Assembly: GCF_007003975.1 (NCBI RefSeq)
Contig: NZ_VFTC01000001.1
Location: 1 to 64,000, forward strand
DNA: 64,000 nucleotides
DNA from: Mesorhizobium sp. WSM4306
GTDB lineage: Bacteria > Pseudomonadota > Alphaproteobacteria > Rhizobiales > Rhizobiaceae
Reading direction: 5' to 3'
The notes under the pieces were generated by a model. That model ran no database searches. It had not been told where the DNA came from and was given only the letters and a program-made list of their open reading frames with translations. Shown piece by piece: positions 1 to 16,569 of the stretch. Made by a program: the position numbers and the translations under genes. Every line of letters begins with the position of its first letter. Within the stretch, counting starts at the first letter, position 1.

Positions 1-320
1 CGATTGAGCAGGCGCCCGACATTGGAGCGGTGCACGCTCACCCCACGCCCCTCCAGTTCGACGCAAAGCTCATCCAGCGTCAGTTCGCCGGTCTCGGCCA
101 ACCGCAAGCGGACAAACTCGGCATGTGGCTCAAGCTTCCCGCCGCCCACATGGCCCTGCCGGCGCGCCTCAAGCGAACCGGTCTGCCGGCGCAGCTTGAT
201 CAGATTGTTCACAAAGCGAGGCGAAACACGGAAATGGCGCGCAGCCTCGCGGTGACCATGGCCTTCATCGACATACGCAACAACACGCTGACGCAACTCA
301 AGCGGTAGCGGCTTGCCCAT
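1..320 (-). mobile_element. IS630-family transposase, N-terminal part, cut by the window edge
   Basis: The minus strand reads an open frame from ATG at 320 to the window edge. It begins MGKPLPLELRQRVVAYVDEG and continues with a helix-turn-helix region (AARHFRVSPRFVNNLIKL) typical of the DNA-binding N-terminus of IS630 transposases. The DDE catalytic domain would lie outside the window. It is not known whether the element is intact or a one-gene or two-frame version. The terminal inverted repeat could not be placed with confidence; it should lie between 321 and about 410. Confidence 0.8.
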
Positions 321-354
321 TGCGGTCTCCTTTCAACCGCAATGAATCACGAAC

Positions 355-654
355 TCAAACCAAGGGGAATCCTGAATCCTTTAAAAGGCGACAGGCTTTA
401 GAGCCTAGCCAGCGAATTTCGCCTCGCTTTGCTTCAGGCGAACTGAGCAAATTGGCGTGGGCCATCCTCAATGCGAGGGTAAGAGCCTGTACTTCATCGA
501 TACCATAGGCATGGAACCTACGCGTCTTATCCGGCCAGGCAATTTCGTAGTCGCAGCAGAAATCCAACTCCCTCTTCACCGGACGAAAGAAGCGCGCCGT
601 CACCTCATCGGTTGAGCCGAGCTCGAAATGCCGTTCGATGAATGTCTCGGCCAT
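355..654 (-). CDS. Conserved hypothetical protein, DUF6968-like
   Basis: A 99-aa protein starting MAETFIERHFELG. The ATG at 654 is preceded by AAGG about eight bases upstream, which favours it over the in-frame ATG at 681. The middle (CDYEIAWPDKTRRFHAYGID, then EVQALTLALRMAHANLL) resembles small rhizobial proteins of the DUF6968 type, whose function is unknown. The C-terminus after the WLG motif looks unlike what I expect for the family and lies next to the IS630 element, so it may be coded by insertion-sequence DNA. No function is proposed. Confidence 0.5.
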   Translation of the reverse strand: MAETFIERHFELGSTDEVTARFFRPVKRELDFCCDYEIAWPDKTRRFHAYGIDEVQALTLALRMAHANLLSSPEAKRGEIRWLGSKACRLLKDSGFPLV

Positions 655-723
655 CGGCACACCTTGTTGGAGTGGTGCCACCCTCGGACACCCTTTTCGT
701 TCGCTGCGTACACTGTCCCGGTT

Positions 724-1388
724 TCACTCGACAATCGCAATGGCAAACCCGTCATAGCCTTTGGCGCCCACGGTCTGGATGGCGGTGCCGTCCAGGCGCT
801 TCTCGCCGCCGATGAAGGAGAACGCGGCGCGTGCGCCTTCGACATAGGCGTCACGGCCATCGTCGTTGAGCACTGTTCCGTCACGGACGACGTTGTCGCA
901 GATGATAACCGTGCCTGGCCGCGACAGCCGCATCGCCCATGACAGATAGTTCGGATTGTTCGGCTTGTCGGCGTCGATGAAGATCAGGTCGAACGGACCG
1001 GCATTTTCTCTGCCAAGTGTTTCGAGCGACTGCAGCGCCGGCCCAACCCGCAGGTCCACCTTGTCCGACACCCCTGCCCGCTCGAAATTCGAGCGCGCGA
1101 CCTTGGCGTGGTGCGGATCCAGTTCAAGCGTCACGACCTTGCCGTCGGCCGGCAATCCCCTTGCCATCCAGATGGTCGAGTAGCCGCCAAGCGTGCCGAC
1201 CTCCAGCACCCGCTTCGCGCCGCGGATGCGCACCAGAAGCGACAACAGCTTGCCTTGCGCGGCCGACACGTCGATGGCCGGCAGCCCCTGTCACGATTGG
1301 TCGCGAGCACCGCGTCGAGCACGGGATCCGCTTCGAAGAGAGAGGAAACGATGTAGTCGTCGACTTCAGTCCAAACCTTCTTGCTCAT
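724..1388 (-). pseudogene. O-methyltransferase (class I SAM-dependent), frameshifted
   Basis: The N-terminus MSKKVWTEVDDYIVSSLFEA starts at ATG 1388 behind GAGGAAAAC. The rest, including the SAM-binding motif VLEVGTLGGYSTIWMA and the metal-site region DLIFIDADKPNN, is in another frame from about 1269 to the stop at 724. The frames meet in a short G run at about 1285-1292. One extra G there would restore a single protein of about 221 aa, the usual length of caffeoyl-CoA/catechol-type O-methyltransferases (methyl_transf_3). Either the gene is broken or the assembly lost one base. It lies downstream of the rpoC terminator and is transcribed in the same direction. The substrate is unknown. Confidence 0.7.
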
Positions 1389-1421
1389 GTTTTCCTCGAT
1401 CCGATTGGGGGCCAAAACGCG

Positions 1422-1446
1422 AAAAGGGGCCGCTTGGGCCCCTTTT
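1422..1446 (-). terminator. Terminator downstream of rpoC
   Basis: A perfect 10-bp stem (AAAAGGGGCC at 1422-1431, GGCCCCTTTT at 1437-1446) with a 5-base loop, 22 bases past the rpoC stop. The 3' arm of the minus-strand transcript ends in TTTT. It separates rpoC from the O-methyltransferase remnant. Confidence 0.7.
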
Positions 1447-1467
1447 CTTCTTCTCGTCCGACCGCGC

Positions 1468-5664
<4,197 letters not shown>

Positions 5665-5801
5665 GCCGTTCTCCTTTTCGGGGTCCTCGAAAACCCCTTG
5701 CATCTAACGCGGGCCAAACGCCCGCTGAGTGGTCGGCCCACCGGCCGAAGAATTTGGTGCATCCGGTCGCGAGAGCCTTCTCCCGCGACCGGATGTCTTT
5801 G

Positions 5802-9938
<4,137 letters not shown>

Positions 9939-10182
9939 CGTCGCTCCTTAGCTCTAAACTCGGGACGAGCCTCGCCGCGGCTCGCCTTGCATACTGAGCC
10001 GCCTGGGCAGCGGCCCTCTGTCTGTTTCTCCGGCAGCCTGCCGGCTAAAACGGGAGAAAACCCGTTTCCTGAAGGCCGGTTTCGGCCCTCAGGAAAGAGG
10101 TTCCCGTACATCTCGCGCTACGCGTTCTCCCTTGACACGAAGGGAGTGGCGGACGGCGCGAGGCCGCCCGCCACTTTTACGC
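9939..10182 (-). promoter_or_regulatory. Structured rplL-rpoB spacer with three hairpins
   Basis: This 244-base spacer holds three inverted repeats. A 13-bp stem with one mismatch (10145-10157 with 10163-10175) lies just after the rplL stop. A second imperfect 13-bp stem is at 10065-10077 with 10084-10096. A third, 7-bp GCGGCTC/GAGCCGC, is at 9977-9983 with 9996-10002. In Escherichia coli the equivalent spacer holds an attenuator and an RNase III site. A similar role here is inferred from position and structure only. There is no long T-tract, so complete termination is unlikely. Confidence 0.5.
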
Positions 10183-10560
<378 letters not shown>

Positions 10561-10614
10561 TGTTGTATTCCTTCATCAGGTTCGAACGTGTGTTTGTGAT
10601 AGCGAGGAACGGCC

Positions 10615-11133
10615 TCATGCCGCCTCGTCCTTCCGGGCGTAAGCGCCGATGACGCGCGCGACCGAGGCCGCTGGCGCATTGACGATCTGGGCGATCCGGG
10701 TTGCCGGCGTGGCGATCATGCCAACCAGCCTGGCGCGCAGCTCATCGAGCGACGGAAGTGTGGCGAGTGCCTTCACACCGTCGGCGTTGAGCGAGGTGGT
10801 GCCCATTGCGCCGCCGAGAATGACAAGCTTGTCATTTCCCTTGGCGAAATCGGACGCGACCTTCGGCGCCGCAATCGGATCCTCCGAATAGGCGATCAGC
10901 GTCTGTCCCTTGAACAGGTCGATGATCGATGCGGAGTCCGTGCCCTGAAGAGCGATTTTGGCGAGACGGTTCTTCGCGACTTTGACGGTGCCACCGGCAG
11001 CGCGCATTTTCGACCGAAGGTCGTTCATTTGCGCGACGGTGATACCGGCGTAGTGGGCCACGACGACTGAACCAGCGCCTGCGAAAGCACCATTCAGGCC
11101 CGTGACGAGTTCGCGTTTTTCCGCTCTGTCCAC
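10615..11133 (-). CDS. rplJ: 50S ribosomal protein L10
   Basis: A 172-aa L10 protein ([20 protein letters not shown]) that anchors the L7/L12 stalk to 23S rRNA. The start codon is GTG at 11133, with GGAG upstream. The conserved rRNA-binding core ([32 protein letters not shown]) and the C-terminal helix that carries L12 dimers ([17 protein letters not shown]) are intact. In other bacteria L10 bound to L12 represses its own translation through the rplJ leader. The 375-base leader here makes that plausible. Confidence 0.98.
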   Translation of the reverse strand: MDRAEKRELVTGLNGAFAGAGSVVVAHYAGITVAQMNDLRSKMRAAGGTVKVAKNRLAKIALQGTDSASIIDLFKGQTLIAYSEDPIAAPKVASDFAKGNDKLVILGGAMGTTSLNADGVKALATLPSLDELRARLVGMIATPATRIAQIVNAPAASVARVIGAYARKDEAA

Positions 11134-11508
11134 TGCCTATCTCCAGTTGACCCCTGCCCCACTAATAGGACAGGCGTCGGGTTGCCTTTTTGCCGGCCGG
11201 GCCATCCAGTAACGGATCTCCCGAACGACGCTCGAGGATCCTGCCCCCTTTCGCCACATCGACGGCAAGCCGGCGATGCGCAGACAAAAGGCAAACACGG
11301 TTCGAACCTTTCATTGGAGCCTGTCGCTCCGTTGTCAGGTTTTCACCCGTCTCATGCAGGCCCAATTGAATTAAGGCTTCTGGGCCGCCTGCAATCTCGG
11401 ACAGGATGTCCGGAAACCTCTCGGTTTCCGGTACCGGGCCGCCGACAAGTCGGAGGCCCGGAATTCACTTGCGGATCAGCGCTTTAGCGGCCGATCCAGA
11501 TGTTCGTA
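11134..11508 (-). promoter_or_regulatory. rplA-rplJ intergenic region, probable L10 leader
   Basis: No gene is seen in these 375 bases. Just after the rplA stop are two strong hairpins. One pairs CCGGGCC (11434-11440) with GGCCCGG (11455-11461) around an inner CCGAC/GTCGG stem; the other is CCGGAAACC/GGTTTCCGG at 11410-11431. The part nearer rplJ would be expected to hold the L10-L12 autoregulatory leader known from other bacteria. I did not fold it, so the leader call rests on position and length. Confidence 0.45.
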
Positions 11509-12207
11509 TCAGGACGCTGCGAGCGTCGAGACGTCGAGCTTGAGGCCCGGGCCCATCGTCGAGGTGACCGACACCTTCTTGACGTAGTTGCCCTTGGCGC
11601 CAGCCGGCTTTGCCTTGGTCACCGCATCGGCGAAGGCGCGGATGTTTTCTTCCAGCGCCTTGACGTCGAACGAGACCTTGCCGACGCCGGCCTGCACGAT
11701 GCCGGCCTTCTCGACACGGAACTCGACAGCGCCGCCCTTCGATGCCTTGACGGCGGCTGCGACGTCGGTGGTGACGGTGCCGACCTTCGGGTTCGGCATC
11801 ATGCCGCGCGGGCCGAGCACCTTGCCCAGACGGCCGACCAGCGGCATCATGTCCGGCGTGGCGATGCAGCGATCGAAGTCGATCGTGCCCTTCTGGACGA
11901 TCTCGACCAGATCCTCGGCACCGACGATGTCGGCGCCGGCGGCCTTGGCTTCCTCAGCCTTGTCGCCACGTGCGAACACGGCGACACGGACCGAGCGGCC
12001 GGTGCCGTTCGGCAGGTTGACCACGCCGCGGACCATCTGGTCGGCGTGACGCGGGTCGACGCCGAGGTTCATCGCGACTTCGATGGTCTCGTCGAACTTC
12101 ACCGTCGAACGGTCCTTGAGCAGCTTCAGCGCTTCACCCAGGGCATAAGCCTTGTTGGGGTCAATGCCTTCGCGGGTCTTCGATACACGCTTTGCAAGTT
12201 TTGCCAT
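11509..12207 (-). CDS. rplA: 50S ribosomal protein L1
   Basis: A 232-aa L1 protein ([20 protein letters not shown]) of normal length. The two-domain L1 fold is indicated by conserved segments [20 protein letters not shown] and [20 protein letters not shown]1 binds 23S rRNA at the E-site stalk and in many bacteria also represses the rplKA message. It follows rplK after only four bases, so the two are surely co-transcribed. Confidence 0.99.
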   Translation of the reverse strand: MAKLAKRVSKTREGIDPNKAYALGEALKLLKDRSTVKFDETIEVAMNLGVDPRHADQMVRGVVNLPNGTGRSVRVAVFARGDKAEEAKAAGADIVGAEDLVEIVQKGTIDFDRCIATPDMMPLVGRLGKVLGPRGMMPNPKVGTVTTDVAAAVKASKGGAVEFRVEKAGIVQAGVGKVSFDVKALEENIRAFADAVTKAKPAGAKGNYVKKVSVTSTMGPGLKLDVSTLAAS

Positions 12208-12211
12208 GATC

Positions 12212-12640
12212 TCAGCCCACCACTTCCAGACCCATCGAACGGGCGGAGCCCTCGACCATGCGCATGGCCGCTTCGACGTCGTTTGCGTTCAGATCCTTCA
12301 TCTTCTGCTCGGCGATGGCGCGCACCTTGTCGCGGCCGATCGTGCCGACCTTGACCTTGCCCGGCTCCTTGGAGCCCGACTTCAGGTTCGCAGCCTTCTT
12401 CAGGAAGTAGCTCACCGGCGGCGTCTTCATGACGAAGGTGAACGACTTGTCCTGGTAGTAGGTGATGACGACCGGAATCGGCGATCCCTTTTCCATTTCC
12501 TGGGTCTGCGCGTTGAACGCCTTGCAGAATTCCATGATGTTGATGCCGCGCTGACCAAGCGCCGGGCCGATCGGGGGCGACGGCGTAGCCGAGCCCGCGG
12601 CAACCTGGAGCTTGAGCTGGCCTGCAATTTTCTTAGCCAT
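12212..12640 (-). CDS. rplK: 50S ribosomal protein L11
   Basis: A 142-aa L11 protein with the N-terminal proline-rich segment ([20 protein letters not shown]) that contacts elongation factors and stringent-response factors, and the C-terminal rRNA-binding domain ([20 protein letters not shown]). It binds the GTPase-associated centre of 23S rRNA. It starts at an ATG with GAAAGAG upstream, 172 bases after nusG. Confidence 0.99.
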   Translation of the reverse strand: MAKKIAGQLKLQVAAGSATPSPPIGPALGQRGINIMEFCKAFNAQTQEMEKGSPIPVVITYYQDKSFTFVMKTPPVSYFLKKAANLKSGSKEPGKVKVGTIGRDKVRAIAEQKMKDLNANDVEAAMRMVEGSARSMGLEVVG

Positions 12641-12812
12641 CTCTTTCCTGCCTTTGTCTCATGCCGGCCCCACTATCGGGGAATGCCGGCGGTTGCAGTC
12701 TGGTGGTGCGGTTCGCGCGGCCGGCTAAAGCCACATTCGCCTCCCACCCGTTCCGGCCACGCGTTTTCGCGCCGCCTCCCCTTGCCGGCGAACCGGCGTG
12801 GGGTTTTTCGGA

Positions 12813-13340
12813 TCAGCCCTTTTCGACCTGTCCGAATTCCAGATCGACGGGCACGGCGCGCCCGAAGATCGAAACTTCCACCTTGAGCCGCGCGCGCTCC
12901 TCGTCCACTTCCTGGACGAAACCGTTGAACGACGCGAACGGCCCGTCCGAAACGCGGATCGCCTCGCCGATCTCGAAGGTGACCGAGGGCTTGGGCCGCT
13001 CGACGCCTTCCTGGACCTGGTTCAGAATCCGCTGCGCCTCGGCTTCCGTGATCGGCACCGGCTTGGAGTCACCGAGGAAGCCGGTAACCTTCGGCGTGTT
13101 CTTGACCAGCGAAAACACCGCGTCAGTCAGGTTGGCCTTCAGCAGCACATAGCCCGGAAAGAACTTGCGCTCGGCATCGACCTTGCGGCCGCGGCGGATC
13201 TCGACGACCTTCTCGGTCGGCACCACGATCTGCTCGATATCGGCGGACAGGCCCTTCTGCTTGGCCTTGTTCTCAATGTCCTCGGCGACCTTTTTTTCAA
13301 AGTTCGAATAGGCGTGGACGATGTACCACCGCGCGGTCAT
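12813..13340 (-). CDS. nusG: Transcription termination/antitermination protein NusG
   Basis: A 175-aa NusG. The N-terminal NGN domain (WYIVHAYSNFEKKVAEDIEN; FFPGYVLLKANLTD) binds the polymerase clamp, and the C-terminal KOW domain (GEAIRVSDGPFASFNGFVQE) contacts Rho or ribosomal protein S10. It couples RNA polymerase to Rho-dependent termination or to the ribosome. It lies 27 bases after secE in the conserved secE-nusG pair. Confidence 0.98.
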   Translation of the reverse strand: MTARWYIVHAYSNFEKKVAEDIENKAKQKGLSADIEQIVVPTEKVVEIRRGRKVDAERKFFPGYVLLKANLTDAVFSLVKNTPKVTGFLGDSKPVPITEAEAQRILNQVQEGVERPKPSVTFEIGEAIRVSDGPFASFNGFVQEVDEERARLKVEVSIFGRAVPVDLEFGQVEKG

Positions 13341-13367
13341 TTCAAGACTTCTCCGTAATCGCCGGAC

Positions 13368-13571
13368 TTAATGGCCGAGGCTCAATAACCGCTCGATCGC
13401 GTAGCCCATGGCCACGTCGGCGGTGAAGAAAAAGATCATCGCGATGACCGCAAACACGAGCACCATCACCGTCGAGATCATCGTCTCCCGGCGCGAGGGC
13501 CAAGTCACCTTGGCGGTCTCCGCGCGGACCTGCTGGAGAAAGACGAAAGGATTTGTGGTTTTCGAAGCCAT
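13368..13571 (-). CDS. secE: Preprotein translocase subunit SecE
   Basis: A 67-aa protein beginning MASKTTNPFVFLQQVRAETA. It has the conserved SecE amphipathic motif KVTWPSRRET followed by one membrane segment (TVMVLVFAVIAMIFFF), the short single-span form usual in alphaproteobacteria. It clamps the SecY channel in the inner membrane. The ATG at 13571 was chosen because the family motif then lies at the usual distance. An upstream TTG at 13589 is possible but less likely. Confidence 0.97.
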   Translation of the reverse strand: MASKTTNPFVFLQQVRAETAKVTWPSRRETMISTVMVLVFAVIAMIFFFTADVAMGYAIERLLSLGH

Positions 13572-13938
13572 ATGCCGCTCTGTCTTCAAGACCCGTTGGC
13601 CGGGTCTCCTGGATGATCCCGCTGGCCGGGACGTGCCGCCTGGGTTTCAAGTCGGCGCCGAATCAGCGCAACCATTTCGCCCATGCAAATCGGACGCGTA
13701 AAGCCGGCTTCCCAGCTCCACGCGTCGCGTGTCTGTTGTGTCTACATAAAACCGATTCTTGATCCACGCAAGTGGCAAGTGTCCGCTTTATGACCAAACG
13801 CCGCCTCGGAACCATCCAGTCGTTCCGTCCCGGCTATCGGGGCCTTATGCCTCAGTTTCCCTAATATGGCAAGCCACCTGCCATTTTTCAATGCGGGGGA
13901 CGGGACCGAGTTCGTTCGTGAATCGCCATTTGAGAAAA
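13572..13938 (-). other. Upstream region of secE, no gene seen
   Basis: These 367 bases between tRNA-Trp and secE hold no convincing coding frame. The only feature I can support is a promoter-like pair at 13743-13771. The remainder probably forms the 5' leader of the secE-nusG message and the 3' flank of tRNA-Trp. Confidence 0.5.
13743..13771 (-). promoter_or_regulatory. Candidate housekeeping promoter for secE-nusG
   Basis: On the minus strand TTGCGT (13766-13771) and TATGTA (13743-13748) are separated by exactly 17 bases, close to the sigma-70 consensus. They lie about 170 bases upstream of the secE start. Confidence 0.4.
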
Positions 13939-14014
<76 letters not shown>

Positions 14015-14173
14015 ACGATGCGCTTGTCGGCGCAGGCGCTTCCTAAAAGCTTCCGGGCGCGCTGTAAAGAGTGGTCTGTCGCGCTTTCATATCCTTTGCC
14101 GGAAATCCGGCTGGGTAGTCGCCAGGCCTTCCCTGTCGATCGCGATTTTCCGCCTGACGCCGCTTGCCGGCGC

Positions 14174-14656
14174 TCACCCCCCGGCCGGCGGCTTGTACGG
14201 CCCGCCCGGCACGCCCCAGCCCCAGGCCGGCATCGGTTCGGTCTGCGGGTCGCAGGTCTCGCCGAGGACGGAGTTCATCTTGGCCAGCCGCGATCCCCAT
14301 TCGACATAACCCATGAAGGCGGAGCGGAATTCGGGATCGTCGGGCAGGCCGACCGCGTCGGCGGCGTCGGCAAGCAGGCCGATCCAGCGGCGGCGCTGTT
14401 CTTCCGTCAAATGCTTGCCGAGATGGTGCATGACCATCTCGCGATGGCCGCCATGCTTTTCGCTATAGGTTTTCGGTCCACCGAAAACCTCGCCGATGAA
14501 CGCCGCGACATGGGCGGGATGATCAGGCGACATGTGCTTGAACACCGGTCCGACGACCGGGTCGCGAGATACCTTGTCGTAAAAGTGTTCCGTCAGCCGG
14601 TTGAGGGCCTCGATGCCGCCGGCCCATTCGTAGAGCGTCGGGATATCCTGGCTCAT
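14174..14656 (-). CDS. Group II truncated haemoglobin
   Basis: A 160-aa protein starting MSQDIPTLYEWAGGIEALNR behind GGAGGATCGAGC. The pattern YEWAGG, HFYDKVSRDPVVGPVF, MSPDHPAHVAAFIGEVFGGP, then GGHREMVMHHLG and RRRWIGL, is that of bacterial group II 2-on-2 haemoglobins, including a haem-binding histidine in the GGH/HHLG region. Such proteins bind oxygen or nitric oxide or take part in peroxide handling. Which of these applies here cannot be told. It is cytoplasmic and stands alone between tRNA-Trp and a secreted protein gene. A proline/glycine-rich tail ends the protein. Confidence 0.88.
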   Translation of the reverse strand: MSQDIPTLYEWAGGIEALNRLTEHFYDKVSRDPVVGPVFKHMSPDHPAHVAAFIGEVFGGPKTYSEKHGGHREMVMHHLGKHLTEEQRRRWIGLLADAADAVGLPDDPEFRSAFMGYVEWGSRLAKMNSVLGETCDPQTEPMPAWGWGVPGGPYKPPAGG

Positions 14657-14754
14657 GCTCGATCCTCCGCCAGCCCCCCAGCGCCGGCGGTGACGATAGC
14701 GGAAATCGTGTCTCACTCAACCTGCCTCGATGGCGAGTTCCCGAAACCGAGCGC

Positions 14755-16410
14755 CTACAATTTGGCGGGCGCTTCGGCCTGCCCGTTGGACGACGCCACC
14801 ACGCGGCAATTCCCGGGTTTCGGCGCCGACTTGCAGATGCTGGAACCCGTCAGCGCATCCACCGATTGACGCCCCGTCGTCAGCCCGACTTTCAGCATCA
14901 TGTCGGGCTCAAGCTGGCGCTCGACCGAACTGCGTTGAAGCGCAGTGAACAGAGCCGGGCTTATGGCCATCTCGTCGAGATAGGCTTTGACCGTCTGTTT
15001 CTGCCCCATCAGATAGAGGCTGAGCCTTGCCTCTGACCCGACAAGCCGCCTGGCGCCACCGGCCAGCATGAGCGCACAGGCCGAATCGCAGTCGCCTTCC
15101 CCGTCGATGCTCAATCCGGCATAGGCGCCGTCCTTGGCCAGGCAGTTCCACTCTGCCGGGTCGCAGCTGACGAAATCGGTGCGGGCAACGGCAACGTCGA
15201 GCTTCTTTTCATGAATGATCCGGCCAGCCGCCAGGGCGCCGAAGAGGTCACCGCCGCGCGAGCTGATCACCACGGGCAGCCGTCGGTTGCCAAGTGTGGC
15301 GAGCAATTGGCTGAGCTTCTGCGGCGTCTGAGGCGTAATCGCGCCTTGTGCCGCAATCCATTCCGGGCAGTCAGGGTTGCAGAGCGGGTTGCTGCCGCGA
15401 ACCACGACAAAGCGCATGCCGTCATCGGGCTGTGCGATCTGGGGCTTCACCAGCGGCGCTGCCTTTGCCACGGCCGGTTGGTCGCCGGCTGGCTTGTTCG
15501 CCGGTATTTCCCGGCAATTCGAGGCCAATGGCACCAGCGTGCACAGGCTCGCATTGGTGAGCAAACTTACAGAGTCTTCGCTGGTGACCAGCTTCATCGC
15601 CAGCATGTCGCTGAGGTCGATCTGCTGGATGTCGCTGGCCGGCGTGCTCTTCATCGTTTCGAGCACGCTGAGGTCGACACCCATCTCCTGGAAATAGGTG
15701 GCCAGCTTGCGCTCGACCTTCTTGCTCATTTCGTAGGTCTTGTAGCTGCCGGCATTCTTGCGGCTGACGACCTTCTTGCTGATGACCCGCTTCTTGCCTT
15801 TCACGACGCGATAGCGGACTTCATATTGCACGTTCATTTGCACGACCGTGGTCGTGATCTGATGGACGCCAAGAAAGGCCAGCGGCCCGACCAGGCGACT
15901 GGTGCCGCCGGCCAGCATCATCGGGCAAGCGGACGCGCAATAGCTGCCGAGCACATAGGGGTTGCCTATATAGTGCGAGCCTTTGGCGTCATTCTCCTTG
16001 CAGTTTTTCACCCCCGGGTCGCAGCCGACAAACCACGTCCGGCCGACCGCAATGTCGAGCTTGTTCTTGCGTATCATACGGCCCATGGCGATGGCCGCAT
16101 CGACATCGCCGCCGGGAGAGTTGACGACGATCGGCAATTTGCGGCGGCCAAGTGTTTTCAGGGCGGCCTTGAGCAGTGCCGGCGACTTGGCCGTTATCGC
16201 CCCCTCGGCCGATATCCATTCCGGACAGGTCGGCTCGCAACCCGGCGCGTTGCTGCGCACGACGACGAACCGCATCGGCGCATCCGAGTCCGGCTCGGAG
16301 TTTTTTGTTTCGGCAGCAAAGGCGGCACTGCCCACGGCAAGCAGCGACACCAGGCAGGTCAGCCCCAGTGCCCAGCACGCCCAATCCTGAAAACGGTGCC
16401 GTGGAACCAT
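14755..16410 (-). CDS. Secreted protein with two tandem ClpP-like (COG3904-type) domains
   Basis: A 551-aa protein with a signal peptide (hydrophobic residues 12-31, likely cleavage after AFA at 30-32). Residues 46-300 and 332-550 are two copies of one domain; each starts MRFVVVR, then has CPEWI, GAIT, a LPIVVNSPGGD-like strand and FV(G/S)CDP. This matches periplasmic proteins of the ClpP/crotonase fold related to SppA (COG3904). The first copy has a nucleophile-like Ser160 in YCASACPMM and His183 in LGVHQI. The second keeps Ser443 (CDSAC) but has Tyr466 where the first has His. Several cysteines suggest disulfides. The role is unknown; copy 1 may be a peptidase and copy 2 a regulatory or binding domain. 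Confidence 0.7.
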   Translation of the reverse strand: MVPRHRFQDWACWALGLTCLVSLLAVGSAAFAAETKNSEPDSDAPMRFVVVRSNAPGCEPTCPEWISAEGAITAKSPALLKAALKTLGRRKLPIVVNSPGGDVDAAIAMGRMIRKNKLDIAVGRTWFVGCDPGVKNCKENDAKGSHYIGNPYVLGSYCASACPMMLAGGTSRLVGPLAFLGVHQITTTVVQMNVQYEVRYRVVKGKKRVISKKVVSRKNAGSYKTYEMSKKVERKLATYFQEMGVDLSVLETMKSTPASDIQQIDLSDMLAMKLVTSEDSVSLLTNASLCTLVPLASNCREIPANKPAGDQPAVAKAAPLVKPQIAQPDDGMRFVVVRGSNPLCNPDCPEWIAAQGAITPQTPQKLSQLLATLGNRRLPVVISSRGGDLFGALAAGRIIHEKKLDVAVARTDFVSCDPAEWNCLAKDGAYAGLSIDGEGDCDSACALMLAGGARRLVGSEARLSLYLMGQKQTVKAYLDEMAISPALFTALQRSSVERQLEPDMMLKVGLTTGRQSVDALTGSSICKSAPKPGNCRVVASSNGQAEAPAKL

Positions 16411-16434
16411 CCGACCAAGCCCCTCAATTGCAAT

Positions 16435-16448
16435 CTATACTAGTATAG
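16435..16448. promoter_or_regulatory. 14-bp perfect palindrome upstream of the double ClpP-like gene
   Basis: CTATACTAGTATAG is a perfect palindrome centred 31 bases upstream of the gene starting at 16410. It could be an operator or overlap a promoter (TATACT resembles a -10 box). No regulator can be named. Confidence 0.3.
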
Positions 16449-16507
16449 GCTCTGAGACTTGCAACAGAGATTGAGACACCAAAACAGGGACATCCGGCCG
16501 TGAGCCA

Positions 16508-16537
16508 AAGAAAAAGGGCGGCCCGAGGGCCGCCCTT
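16508..16537 (-). terminator. Rho-independent terminator of tuf
   Basis: A perfect 10-bp GC-rich stem AAGGGCGGCC/GGCCGCCCTT with a 4-base loop. On the minus strand it is followed by TTTTTCTTT. It lies 33 bases after the tuf stop. Confidence 0.85.
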
Positions 16538-16569
16538 GTCTGTGTCGATCCGGCGGATGCCGGGCTCGA

